Assembly (NCBI GenBank): GCA_026874595.1 | Contig: CM049318.1 | Span: forward strand, 9,844,241-9,908,240 | DNA: 64,000 nucleotides | Origin: Sipunculus nudus | Lineage: Eukaryota; Annelida; Sipuncula; Golfingiida; Sipunculidae | Direction of reading: 5' to 3' | Part shown: in pieces, positions 32,394 through 44,397 of the stretch | Numbering within the stretch: the first letter of the stretch is position 1 | How the letters are laid out: the number at the start of each line of letters is the position of its first letter | The notes under the pieces: model-generated | Databases searched by the model: none | Seen by the model: the letters and a program-made list of their open reading frames with translations, nothing else | What the model was told of the DNA's origin: nothing | Made by a program: the position numbers and the translations under genes

Positions 32394-34823
32394 CTGCAAG
32401 ACATAAGACATGACAGTGCTGTAATACTGAGATTAACAAAGCTGATTCAGAATCCTATATGCTATCCTGATATCATGCAGCAAGTGTAGATAGAAACAAG
32501 ACAGCTCAATTACAGGGGCTGCAGGTCACATAAGGAACATTGAAACCTGATGTTTGTCAATAAATGGAGAAGAAGCTCTCAAACACCATATACCCCTGCA
32601 AATGCTCAAAAAGCACCCCAGATTTACCCATAAGTTTAACTGCAATCTTCAATGTCAGCCCAGTAGTGGCACATCTCTGAGATGTTATCATAACTGTGTT
32701 AAAACATATAATAAACTGAATCTCGTGAGGTACTATCTCAGGATGCAAACAAAGTTGGAAAATAAATTTACCAAAATTATATTAATTATTCCTTGGTCTA
32801 TAACCAATCTTTCAATAATATTTCACTGAAATCCATGGTGCTGATAGATACTGAGTGGAAAATAAACAGACACATTAACAGAGGGATTATGTAAAATCTG
32901 CCATTAACGTTTGCAGAGTAGTAAAAGTCGCTACACATCATTTAAATTTTTAAAGTCAGGCCCTGATTATACTGGCTACATCTCTAACAAACTACAATGC
33001 AATGTTTCAAGCCTGTGATCTGATATGACAATATGCTTGTTTGTCCACATTGGGTATAGAATGATTTTATGTTGTTTATATTTCAGTCCAATGTATTTTT
33101 CAGTATGTCCCGTTCTAGCACTATTTTGGCCCACTGACATTAGAGAGTCTATGACCAGAGTGCCGTTACATCCTTCAGCGAGGAACGCATTTTAGGTCTC
33201 TTAATGGATGGGAATACTTTAGTCATATCTGACAATACCTCATGGCCTACAAGTACACTGTCATTTGACATAAAACATTTCATCATTAGCTTTTTTAGTA
33301 ACCTTTCTAACAACACCTAACATGAGTAGGAAAAAATCCATTTTAACTCAACATATTGGTAAATCCCTCCACATGTTTGTGGAAACTTTGACCGCATGTA
33401 TATGTCACAGGACAAACTCTGATCCAGTAGAATTGCCGATCTTACTAGGACAAAGTCCGATCAGACTTTCTACAAGGAGAAACTCTGATCAGACTTTCTA
33501 CTAGTAGGATCGGCAATTCTACTAGGACAAACTCTGATCATGGCCTCTGCTAGGACAAACTCCAATCAATCAGAGACCACAACATAATTAAGACTTTCTA
33601 CTAGTAGAAACGGCGATTCTACTAGGACAAACTCTGATCGTGGTCTCTACTAGGACAAACTCCAATCATATATAAATGTACTAGTTGGATCAGAGCTTCT
33701 ACTAGGACAAATTCTGATTGTAGTCTCTACTAGGACAAACTTACCATAATGGTCTAATTTCTGAAACCTGAGATTATGATTAAATTAAACACATAAATAT
33801 GCTAACCAAATGTTTTATTTATGAATATACACAATATGACTTTCTAACACACTAGAGTATATCATGATTGTTTTATACAATATACATTATGCATTTTTTT
33901 GCAGTGAATTTAAGACAGGATGTGAATGAAATATTTTAGAACAATATTCATGAATTTTACATATATACAAATAGATAAACAGTTTGTACTAACACATGCT
34001 TGTGCTTATATTTGTAATTTTTTTTATCAAAAAAATTGTATAATTTGTTTGAATGAAACATTTAGATGTTTATCTGTGACTTGTATATATAATTGTAGGA
34101 TATTGTGTTTTATCATACGTGCTTGTATTTATTTTTCTTTATTTTTTTCAAATACATAAATAAAACATTTGGTTAAAATATTACTGTGTTTTATTCATTT
34201 TTAATCTCAGGTTTCAGAAATTAGGTAAATAATGGTAAGTTTCTCCTTGTAGAGATTACAATCAGAGTTTCTCCTAGTAGAGACTACGATCAGAGTTTGT
34301 CCCAGTAGAGACTACGATTGGAGTTTGTCGCTGAATCGCTGATTCTACTAGTAGAAAGTCTACTTATGTTGTGGTCTCTGGTTGATCTGAGTTTGTCCTA
34401 GTAGAGGCCATGATCAGAGTTTGTCCTAGTAGGATCGACAATTCTACTGGATCGGAGTTTGTCCTGTGACATATACAAGCATGGCTTGCATGGGTTACTT
34501 GGCGCAGCCAACTTGTATGAGACCAGGAAATGATTTGTTACAACAGAGATAAAGTTTCAGTTTGGGTCCACATGTATTCATTCATGTTCGGTCATCATTT
34601 GTAGCTTAAATTTAAGATTATGGGGTGTTTACTCAAATATGAATGCAACATGATAGAAAACCACTGTGATGCAATAATCAATATGACCTGTATCATGACT
34701 CAAGTTATGCTTACCATCCCAATATAAATGCCTTCCAAGTCATGTTGTCATGGCTAGTCCTTCTCCATTTAAATGTTACAATGTGATGTGTATAGAACCC
34801 CTAAAGTTATATGGACAACTTAC
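32394..34823 (-). other. TMEM106 intron containing an inverted-repeat element
   Basis: About 2.4-kb intron between the 191-nt exon and the micro-exon. Its main content is the element at 33394-34482. Remaining sequence shows nothing coding. Confidence 0.7.
33394..34482. mobile_element. 1.1-kb element with ~400-bp inverted arms
   Basis: The left arm (33394 to about 33830) and right arm (about 34143 to 34482) are inverted copies. Outer ends share TATATGTCACAGGACAAACT. Each arm is itself built from ~28-bp irregular tandem units of the form CTACTAGGACAAACTCTGAT followed by CGTGGTCT. Inner shared blocks are TAATTTCTGAAACCTGAGATTA and AACCAAATGTTTTATTTATG. The ~310-bp AT-rich centre has no transposase. 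This is a foldback-type, nonautonomous element within a TMEM106 intron. Confidence 0.88.
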
Positions 34824-35014
34824 GCTATGTAACCTTCACTCCCAGAGAAAGTGATATTTAGCTCAACATAATGTGTTCTCGTTGATCGTAGAGGAATTGA
34901 CAGCTGTGTCCTGTTAACAAATGAAGCTTGAGCTTTTTGGTCAAACTGACTGGCGACCTCCAGCTTGTTCACTGTCACTGAGAAGAAGTTGTCGTTTGTG
35001 ATGTTGTATGCAGC
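34824..35014 (-). CDS. TMEM106-family protein, luminal-domain exon
   Basis: 191 nt; acceptor TTTTCTAG, donor GC|GTAAGT, entering in phase 0 and leaving after two bases. It starts AAYNITNDNFFSVTVNKLEV, the counterpart of the TMEM106 core (N-I-T-N-x-N-x-Y/F-S-V), followed by QFDQKAQASFVNRTQLSIPL and ending SGSEGYIA. Sequons NIT, NRT and NIT fit a glycosylated luminal domain, as known for TMEM106B. The family's luminal part adopts an LEA-2-like beta-sandwich. Confidence 0.9.
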
Positions 35015-36031
35015 CTAGAAAACAAAGAGATTTCAGTGTGAACTGATCAACTACAAATCTGAGGATTAAGCAGATGCTAAGCAGTTTGACATGTAAACCA
35101 AAAAAAAAAATTTTTTAAATCTGTAGAAAATAGGCATTCCTTATTTTGTCATAAATCAAACAAAGTTTAATCTCTTGTTTTGATATAACTAACAATTTCT
35201 GCACTAAGGTCAAACTTGACAAATTAAGGTACAAAAATCAAAATGAAGTGGGAAAAAAATACAGAGTAAATGTGGAAAAATTTATATTTTTTTGTTTACC
35301 ATATCTGTTCACTTATAAAATGGATATTTTTATACACAGGGTTTCTAATAATTCAGTTGACAAAATATTCCTTGATGTTTCTGTTTACTCTTTTAAAAAT
35401 TCAAGGATAATTACACACATTTACTATAAGCAACTGCCTAAAACCTACCTGTCACCTTCTCTTTTTGACCAATCATACAACCTGATTTTCTCCAAATTTC
35501 TTAAATTGCCCGACTTTTCCAAAATTGGAGAAAGGAGACCTATCTTCAATTTTTCTTTGTTTTCCATAGATTTTAATAAGTAGATCTAATCAATCTAATC
35601 AATGTATTTGTCATCTTGTGATTGACTGTAAACAAGAAAGATATAGACTGGTACCCAGCACAATTGTGAGAGCCTAATCAAAAGGTTGCATATAATTCTG
35701 AGTGGGGATAACAGATAAAAAGGATGCAATGACTGCATCTATATTTGCAATTTGCAAATGAAGATACTAGCCTTGTATATTATAAGTAAAAAATTTACTG
35801 ACAAGCATTATTTAATAGTTTAGCACTCAGTATAGGGTAGGGAGCATTTATATAGTTGACTAAAAACTGTTTAAGCCAATATTTGTACCAACAGGGATTC
35901 AAGTGCCTGTACTCACACACTGACAGAGTATCTCTCTAATTATAGGTCGCTACAATTTCTTAATTGTCTTGTATTCATCATTGTGAAGAAAACTGTGGAG
36001 AAATGGCAGGACAATAGTATACAACACTTAC
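35015..36031 (-). other. TMEM106 intron
   Basis: About 1-kb AT-rich intron (minus-strand GTAAGT to CTAG). ORFs such as 35248-35583 on the plus strand show no domain. No repeat element was recognised. Confidence 0.7.
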
Positions 36032-36197
36032 CATGACTCGCAGGAACACATACTGAGCTGTGGTGTTGACTATGCGAACTTCAGGTTTTAATGTGCGACT
36101 GTCACTGTCAAGTCGGATACTTCTGGGGAACAGGAACACCAGAAGCAAGGCTGCCACGGTAACACATAGGAACACTGCTATAGCAACATAGAGACAC
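36032..36197 (-). CDS. TMEM106-family protein, transmembrane exon
   Basis: 166 nt; acceptor TTTTCTTCAG, donor ATG|GTAAGT. One base completes the codon from the upstream exon, then 55 codons. The peptide CLYVAIAVFLCVTVAALLLV then FLFPRSI matches the single transmembrane helix of TMEM106 and its invariant F-L-F-P-R-S motif at the luminal boundary. RIVNTTAQYVFLRVM follows. Members are type II membrane proteins of late endosomes and lysosomes that affect lysosome size, transport and acidification. The motif plus correct order of flanking exons makes the family assignment firm; which paralogue (A, B or C) cannot be said. Confidence 0.92.
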
Positions 36198-36529
36198 CTG
36201 AAGAAAAAAAATTTTAAGTTCTAGTTTTCACCATTTTCTTTTAACTACACTAAAACATAATTCCCTTTACAATGTCTCAAGGGACAGTCACTTTTCTAGA
36301 TGAACAAATAGTATCTGATATCTATTTAACTGATGGCAGCACTCATGCAACTACTCAGTGACTACACCATGTGTCCTAAGGGGGGGGGGGTCATTATCCA
36401 TATTTTCCCGTGAATTTGGAGAAATCTGATTTCATAGAGGGTCTATCACAAGGCCATTCAGCAATTATAAAACTATTTCAGTGTATCCAGCAGTTAATAT
36501 TTGAATGAAATTGTTCTGCAAGTGCAAAA
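36198..36529 (-). other. TMEM106 intron, exon-proximal part
   Basis: Sequence between the transmembrane exon and the left end of the 3.7-kb repeat element. It has a G10 run near 36381-36390. No exon is seen. Confidence 0.5.
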
Positions 36530-39500
36530 CAAGAGACCCAGGGGTCTAATGTTCACTCTGTGAATTACTGTGCAATTTGGCAAGTGATTAAAAAATAAAT
36601 GAATGTGAAAATACCATTCATTCCTTTCCAAGTAAACATTGTCCTATTGCACAAGATCGGTGGCGTCACCTATATGGTTTATGAGAAAACTTTCCAAGAT
36701 GACTGCACATGCCAAATTTCAGACCAATACTCCTGAGATATGAGCAATTTTCACCAAAAGCAAATGTATGAATGGACACCACAGGAAAATTATTGCAGAT
36801 GGCGCCACCAGTCTTGTTTACGAGATTGAGGTGACGAAGATCTATGGACATGCACAATTTCAACCCAATACACTGAACAAACACTAAGACGATCAGATGG
36901 CAAATGCAAAGTTGGACACTCCGCAAAAAGTAGTGTAGGTGGCGCCACCTGTCTGGTTAACGAGAAAACTTTCCTAGATGGATAGACATGACAAATTTCA
37001 GATCAATACATTGAACCACTTCTGAGATATGAGCAATTTTCACCCACAGCAAATGTACCAGGGATGCCATGGGAAAACAATTGCAGATGGCATCATCAGT
37101 CTTGAGTGTAAGTCTGAGGAGTCCAAGATCTATGAATATGCAAAATTTCAGCTAAATATGTTGAACCACTCCTGAGATTGAGGGTTGTTATATAAAAGAA
37201 ACCCAGGTTTGTACTGCACAGAAAGGTTCTCCATCATTGTTACCTTCAACTACATAGGTGAGGGAACAAGTATGCCAGGTTTTGGAAATATCAGTCCAAG
37301 GGTCCTAGAGGAGACTCTGTTTTTGTGGATTATAACAAATAAATACTTAATGACATATTTTGGATAAAAGCAGAAAACACCATTACAGCCTGCTGAAAGT
37401 AGCTAAACAGGTGGCACCACCTGGAGGTCAAAATCATTAAGCAGTCACATGATCAATATTCCTGTGAAATTTGAAACTGAAGGCTGCAGCAGTTCCTAAG
37501 ATATTTGGTAACAGACAATACATCATGTATAGAAACACATCAAGTTCCGTAGTTATGCCATCTTGAAAATCACTTGACTGAATTTATACTCAAATTATTC
37601 CTCTTCCTCTAAGGAACTGTTGACTATGACATAAAAGCCAAAGTATTTATACTTTATGACATATCTTGGAAAAAGCAGTAAAGACCATTACAACCTGTAG
37701 AAAGTAGGTAAACACAGGTGGCGCCACCTGCAGGTCAAATTATTTAGCAGTCACATGATGCAGTTCCTAAGATAGTTAGTAATAGACAATACATCATTTA
37801 TAGAAACACATCAAGCTGTCAAATTTTGCAATCAACACAGTTCCATAGAGACGCCATCTTGAAAATGAATTGACTGAATTTATACTAGAATTATTCCACT
37901 TCCTCTAAGGAACTGTTGACTATAATATGAAGGCCAAAATATTATTACTTTATGACTTATCTTGAAAGAAGTGGAAAGAAACATTTTGTCCCACAGAAAG
38001 TAGGTCAACACAGCTGGCGCCACCTGGAGGTCAAAATCATCTGGCAGTCACATGATCAATATTCCTGTGAAATTTGAAACTGGAGGCTGCAGCAGTTCTG
38101 AAAATATTTGGTAACAGACAATACATCCTGTATGGAAACACATCAAGTTGCTAAATTTTGCAACCCACACAATTTGAAGTTCTGTAGAGATGCCATCTTG
38201 AAAATGACTTGACTGAATTTATACTCAAATTATTCCCCTTCCTCCAAGGAACTGTTTGCTATGATATGAAGGCCAAAATTTCAATACTTTGTGACTTATC
38301 TTGGAAGAAGTGGAAAAGACCATTTTTTCCCGCAGAAAGTAGGTCAACACAGGTGACGCCACCTGGAGGTCAAAATCATCTGGCAGTCACATGATCAATA
38401 TTCCTGTGAAATTTGAAACTGAAGGCTGCAGCAGTTTCTAAGATATTTGGTAACATACAATACATCATGTACAGAAACACATCAAGCTGTCATATTTTGC
38501 GATCGACAGAATTTGAAGTTCCGTAGAGACGCCATCTTGAATATGACTTGACTGAATTTATACTCAAATTATTCCCCTTCCTCTAAGGAACTGTTGGCTA
38601 TGATATGAAGGCCAAAATTTCAATACTTTGTGACTTATCTTGGAAGAAGTGGAAAAGACCATTTTTTCCCACAGAAAGTAGGTCAACACAGGTGGCGCCA
38701 CCTGGAGGTCAAAATCATCTGGCAGTCACATGATCAATATTCTTGTGAAATTTGAAACTGAAGGCTGCAGCAGTTCCGAAAATATTTGGTAACAGACAAT
38801 ACATCCTGTATGGAAACACATCAAGTTGCTAAATTTTGCAACCCACACAATTTGAAGTTCTGTAGAGACGCCATCTTGAAAATGACTTGACTGAATTTAT
38901 ACTCAAATTATTCCACTTCCTCTAAGGAACTGTTGGCTATGATATGAAGGCCAAAATTTCAATACTTTGTGACTTATCTTGAAAGACGTGGAAAAGAACA
39001 TTTTGTCCCACAGAAAGTAGGTCAACACAGCTGGCGCCACCTGGAGGTCAAAATCATCTGGCAGTCACATGATCAATATTCCTGTGAAATTTGAAACTGA
39101 AGGCTGCAGCAGTTTCTAAGATATTTGGTAACAGACAATACATCATGTATAGAAACACATCAAGCTGTCATATTTTGCGATCGACAGATTTGAAGTTCCG
39201 TAGAGACGCCATCTTGAATATGACTTGACTGAATTTATACTCAAATTATTCCCCTTCCTCTAAGGAACTGTTGGCTATGATATGAAGGCCAAAATTTCAA
39301 TACTTTGTGACTTATCTTGGAAGAAGTGGAAAAGACCATTTTTTCCCGCAGAAAGTAGGTCAACACAGGTGGCGCCACCTGGAGGTCAAAATCATCTGGC
39401 AGTCACATGATCAATATTCCTGTGAAATTTGAAACTGAAGGCTGCAGCAGTTCCGAAAATATTTGGTAACAGACAATGCATCCTGTATGGAAACACATCA

Positions 39501-40238
39501 AGTTGCTAAATTTTGCAACCCACACAATTTGAAGTTCTGTAGAGACGCCATCTTGAAAATGACTTGACTGAATTTATACTCAAATTATTCCCCTTCCTCT
39601 AAGGAACTGTTGGCTATGATATGAAGGCCAAAATTTCAATACTTTGTGACTTATCTTGGAAGAAGTGGAAAAGACTATTTTTTCCCGCAGAAAGTAGGTC
39701 AACACAGGTGGCGCCATCTGGAGGTCAAAATCATCTGGCAGTCATATGATCAATATTCCTGTGAAATTTGAAACTGAAGGCTGCAGCAGTTTCTAAGATA
39801 TTTGGTAACAGACAATACATCATGTATAGAAACACATCAAGCTGTCATATTTTGCGATCGACAGAATTTGAAGTTCCGTAGAGACGCCATCTTGAATATG
39901 ACTTGACTGAATTTATACTCAAATTATTCCCCTTCCTCTAAGGAACTGTTGACTATGATATGAAGGCCAAAATATTAATACTTTATGACTTATCTTGAAA
40001 GAAGTCGAAAAGACCATTTCTTCCCGCAGAAAGTAGGTCAACATAGGTGGCGCCACCAAAAGCTTATTTTTGCATGTCCATCCCATGATCAGTAATTCTG
40101 CAAAGTTTCATGAAGGTAGCTGCTTTGGCTGTTGAGATATTTGGTAACAGACGGTGGACGGTGGACAGTTGACAGTGGACAGTGGACAGTGGACGGCGGA
40201 CGCTGCGCCATGGCATAAGTTCACAGAGTGAACTAAAA
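36530..40238. mobile_element. 3.7-kb hairpin-ended tandem-repeat element (b)
   Basis: The left end reads CAAGAGACCCAGGGGTC (a GACCC/GGGTC palindrome), then GTTCACTCTGTGAA (36551-36564). The right end has GTTCACAGAGTGAAC (40219-40233) followed by TAAAAA, so the end hairpins are also inverted copies of each other. The interior has a block of ~139-bp units (36.66-37.1 kb), then about eight ~338-bp units (37.4-40.05 kb), each centred on GGTGGCGCCACCTGGAGG. A GGACGGTGGACAG microsatellite (40150-40203) precedes the right hairpin. No ORF. The layout matches the pearl/Helentron-associated type described from bivalves; class assignment is inference. It sits in a TMEM106 intron. Confidence 0.85.
37400..40060. 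repeat. ~338-bp array with alternating A/B units
   Basis: GG(T/C)GGCGCCACCTGGAGG cores occur near 37411, 37720, 38015, 38352, 38693, 39031, 39369, 39708 and 40047. From 38.0 kb on, two unit types alternate strictly. Type A has CATCCTGTATGGAAACACAT with GCAACCCACACAATTTGAAG. Type B has CATCATGTATAGAAACACAT with GCGATCGACAGAATTTGAAG. The order A-B-A-B-A-B gives a ~677-bp higher-order period. Confidence 0.9.
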
Positions 40239-41344
40239 ATGAACAGGTAAAATATTAGTGCAAGTAATGACCATACGAGTAAATGACTCTCCTGTGATGT
40301 TAAATATGCTCAAAGTGTATGCATTAATTCAGATCACATGATATAATATCATTACATATCATCTAAATCAAGAAAGATATCATGAATGATATTTAGTTTA
40401 TACAAATCTTCAAAATATAACAAGAACAATTAAACCTGATACAGACATAGCACCTGGGCCTGAGGTAGTGGATTGCTGTGTGCTCATAAATTAAATGTTT
40501 TACTCAACAAGGAATGACCTTGCTGACACAGCTTTCATTTCGATACTAACATTTCTATTTCTGGAACAGGCATTGTGATGCATGGTGGTATATGACTGTT
40601 TATTGCTTCCCTGTGGATTACAAATATATAACAACTTACAAATATATAACATGCTTCATATTAGTGTATTCTTCCTGTATTGATACAAGTATCAACTTAG
40701 GTACCTCACTTGACAACTTTTTTTTCTGTCCCAGGCATTAATGGAATGCAGTCAAACATGTTTAAAATGGTGAAGTAAAGGGATTTCCAAGTTATCTAAG
40801 GTTAACTTCCGTATCATGCTGGTTTTTTCTTGAATAAGTCTTAAAGTTTTTGTTTATAAGGTCTTCCAAGAGCAATTTTGATATAATTTTTATGATGAAA
40901 CAGTTGCTTTTAAGTTTAAGTCCATTATCTGGCACTGTTGTATAGTGAATGAGGATGAAGGCAAACATATGATAAGTATGTTTTATTTTATATTAATCCA
41001 TCTGGATTTCAAATTTTTAATTCAAGGTGCTAGGGATAATCCAGAAGTCATACCCTGTCACTAAGACAGATTTAATCACTGAGGCTCTGTGAAGATGTCA
41101 CCATAATGCAACTAAAGCACCAGCAGGGGTCAAACCAAGTATCAGCTCTCAAGTGCAGTGACTCCACTACCCTGCTTCCCATTTTTCTGTATTTGCTAAC
41201 TTCATAAAACAGTTCCAAGCAGCAGTTCTGCAGTATTTCTTGTATTTGACAAATTATTCTCAGTACTTTTAAAGATGTTCAATTTGCCTTTTTATGAAGA
41301 TTATAAACCTGCATGTACAGGCCTCAGCATTGTTGTTTACTTAC
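40239..41344 (-). other. TMEM106 intron, distal part
   Basis: Intronic sequence between repeat element (b) and the 64-nt exon. No exon or element is recognised. Confidence 0.55.
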
Positions 41345-41408
41345 GTCCTTCGTGGCTTCAGTCGACTGTCCCTCACCGGAATCAATGCCACAAGTTCATC
41401 AGCTGAAT
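41345..41408 (-). CDS. TMEM106-family protein, juxtamembrane exon
   Basis: 64 nt; acceptor TTTCTTGCAG, donor GAC|GTAAGT. Two bases complete a codon from a missing upstream exon, then 20 codons plus two bases. The peptide (D)SADELVALIPVRDSRLKPRR continues into T-C-L-Y-V-A of the next exon, matching the conserved TMEM106 cytosolic sequence L-V-A-L-I-P-x-x-D-x-R-L-x-P-R-R-T-x-L-Y. The expected N-terminal part with the C-P-T-C-x-G-T-G motif was searched for to the right by eye and not found, so the gene is incomplete here. Confidence 0.9.
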
Positions 41409-42647
41409 CTGCAAGAAACATCTTAATAGTAAATAATTTTCACTACTGATTTTTTACTCTTAAAGTATACAAACATCTGTAAAAAATCATCTTTTTCCTG
41501 CAGAGAACAAATTTACCTGAATTTATCAAATCACTGACTTGACTTTTACTAGTGTTGTCCATCACAGAAGATAAACATTTCAGGGACAAACTTTTTTGGA
41601 TTAGGACTCCCTGGACTTGGACAGGCCTTTTGGCAAAAGAGAACTTTTTGGCTAGGTCAATATTCCATTAAGGGGCCCCAATCACTTGTAAAGCATGTTG
41701 AATTAACACAAAAACAGCTTCTTCCCTTTAAAATAAATATGTACCTGCCAAAATGTTGCCTTGAAACTGTTTGCTTACTCCTGTAAAGGAGTGTTAAAAA
41801 TGGGACTAGCCAATCACAGGTGTCAACATAAACACAGGGTGTGGGGCTTTGTGCATCTGGAGCCACACTGTGTCGATCAGAAGATGCCCTGACTTGGCCT
41901 AAAAAACGTAATACATGTTCCCACTAGCCAAAACATCCCATGTTACGGCTCACAATTGGAATTCTGGTCACTCAGCCTTGTTATAGTAAACATACACACG
42001 TGGACTGTGTTTACCAACACACCATATAACAAGGTGTTGAACAGCCTTCTGCAAAGTACTGAGACTGTTCACTAGGATGGTTTTGCTGGGCAACTTTTGT
42101 TTAAAGCAAAACTTAACTGATTGTGTGAAAGAATAGGCAAAATGTTGCTCCTGATTATGTCCATTTAAGATTCCTCCAGGACCTGTTTGCTTTGGATGTT
42201 AGAATTAACTAGGTGTAATGGTTCATGGTGGTTGTGCCCTGAAACAAAACTGCTTCATAGAAGGACATAAGCATGGCTGTCAAATAGAAGTCACTATAAA
42301 TCTGTATGACTTAAGTCACCTGTGCTAAAACACTGTATAAATAAGATATATACCCAAAAAAAGTAGGTTAACACAAAATGTTTAGTAGTCATACCATAAC
42401 TTAATGTGTTCATTACTGTTATCAGAACCGTCAGGATCACTTTTTAACAAACCATTATTAGCTCAGCCAAAACCTAAACAAATTCATGAAAGAAGTGTAT
42501 TTTTTTAATGTATACATAGGTCCATGGCCTGCAAGTGGCATTGTTTGATGAATGAAATTAAGGATATAATACAATTAAAATGATAAGTCATCATTATCAT
42601 TATTGAGACTAATGTATTTCAGATTTTATAAGTATGGCTCTCAGAAA
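41409..42647. other. Upstream TMEM106 intron or intergenic
   Basis: Probably intronic, because the exon at 41345-41408 begins mid-codon. No further exon is recognised. Confidence 0.5.
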
Positions 42648-44397
42648 CTAGATGTGTCAGAACGACACAAATGCCCCTGCCTGGGGCAAATTAGAAATAT
42701 TTGTTAAATTTTGTAAAATTTTTTAAGTTCAGGAGGTGTTGTATGGTCAAAAGTAGGTCAACAAGGGCAAAATGCAAACTCTTCCTGTAACGGGTCATTA
42801 TCAAGCAACACACCAAAAATCTGGCCAGTATCTGCAGGCATTGTTAAAAAAAAGTCCATACAACATGTGCGAAACTAGAATATTAGCAAAAGCTGATAAT
42901 CAGTTATAAATTTAAATTGGAGAGGTATGTACCATGTTTCATAACAATCCACCAAATGCTTCCTGAGAAAGTTCCTGTGTTGAATACCTTTTGAGATATC
43001 CTGCACAAAAGGCCAAAATTGAAAAATCCGATAAAAATTCATTAAAAAATCAGAAATTGTAGGTGGTGCCACCAAAATTGTGCAGCATGTACAGATCACC
43101 ATTCCAAATGATCATAGTAAATTTTGTGAAAATCCACACAATGGTTCCTGAGATATAAGCTTCTGAGTGATTTTGTATAATTAGCTCTAAAACAAAGAAA
43201 AATAAGTCAAGGTCACCCATCTTTGAACTTGACCGAGATTTTATCAATATACATCTTCACTAATGAAATAAAATCCAATGGTGAATCCTTTTAGAGATAT
43301 CATGTTCACAAGGTAAAAGTTAACGAACATGGGATGGACGGACGCTGGACAGACAGCTAGACAGACGGACGGACAGACGGACAGCTTGGGTGACGACAAT
43401 AGCCTATCAGGCTATGAGCTGAGGGCTATATAGGGCTGTACATGTACATTTGTCATGAAAATTTCTATTTTTCATCAAATTTTTTATGTTTAGGAGCCGT
43501 AAAACAATTAAAAGTAGGTCAACCAGTACCAAACACGAACTCAATCTGTAACTGGTCATTATCTGCTCACACATAAGAAATCAGGGCAGTATCTGCAGGC
43601 ATTGGGGAAAAAAGTCCATACATATGCATTTGTTATGAAAATTTCTATTTTTCATGAAACTTTCTATGTTCAGGAGCAGTCAAACGGTCAAAAGTAGGTC
43701 AACTGGAAAAAAAACACACTCGATCTGTAACTGGTCATTATCTGCCCACACACCAAAAATCAGGCCCGTATCTGCAGGCATTGCAAAAAAAAGTCTGTTC
43801 ATGTGCATTTTTCATGAAAATTTCTATTTTTCATGAAATTTTTCTATGTTCAGGAGCTGTCTAAAGGTCAAAGGTAGGTCAACCGGGACAAAACTTGAAC
43901 TTGATCTGTAACTGGTCATTATCTGCCAACACACCAAAAATCAGGCCCATATCTGCAGCCATTGTGAAAAAAAGTCTGTACATGTGCACTTGTCATGAAA
44001 ATTTATATTTTTCATGAAATTTTTTATGTTCAGGAGCCGTACGGTCAAAAGTAGGTAAACTGGGACAAAACGCGATCTCGTTCTGTAACTGGTCATTATC
44101 TGCTCACACATCAAAAATCAGTCTGTACATGCGTATTTTTCATGAAAATTTCTATTTTTCATGAAATTTTCTAAGTTTAGGAGCTGTAAAACAGTCAAAA
44201 GTAGGTCAACTGGGACAAAACGCGAACTCGATCTGTAACTAGTCATTATCTGCCCAAACACCAAAAATCAGGCCAATATCTGCAGGCACTGCAAAAAAAA
44301 GTCTGTACAATTGTTTGATTTCGGAATGACGGAAGGACGGAATGACGGACATGGGTAAAGCTATATGCCCCGGCCACTTTGTTGCAGGGGCATAAAA
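42648..44397. mobile_element. 1.75-kb hairpin-ended tandem-repeat element (c)
   Basis: The left end has GTGTCAGAACGACAC and TGCCCCTGCCTGGGGCA (42672-42688). The right end has TGCCCC...GCAGGGGCAT (44366-44393). ATGCCCCTGC on the left is the exact inverse of GCAGGGGCAT on the right. The interior is a tandem array of ~180-bp units (GTC.GTACATGTGCATTTGTCAT, AAAAGTAGGTCAAC.GGGACA, CTGTAACTGGTCATTATCTG): one unit near 42.66-42.86 kb and five from 43.44 to 44.31 kb, one shortened to ~147 bp. An (ACGGA) microsatellite (44324-44353) precedes the right hairpin. The array is interrupted by another element (42.87-43.43 kb). Confidence 0.8.
42872..43430. mobile_element. Element nested in the ~180-bp array
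   Basis: About 560 bp unrelated to the flanking ~180-bp units, which stop at ...CATACAACATGTGC and resume at GTACATGTACATTTGTC. It begins AACTAGAATATTAGC, carries GGTGGTGCCACC (43062), an ACGG/ACAG microsatellite (43331-43386) and the perfect hairpin ATAGCCT-ATC-AGGCTAT just after it, so it belongs to the same architectural class in single-unit form. Exact edges are uncertain. Confidence 0.65.

Noticed and set aside
32162-32413. 83-codon plus-strand ORF
   Set aside because: It overlaps the TMEM106 micro-exon on the other strand and has no domain of its own.
36666-36926. 86-codon minus-strand ORF in element (b)
   Set aside because: It lies within the ~139-bp repeat units and shows no domain; repeat-derived open frame.
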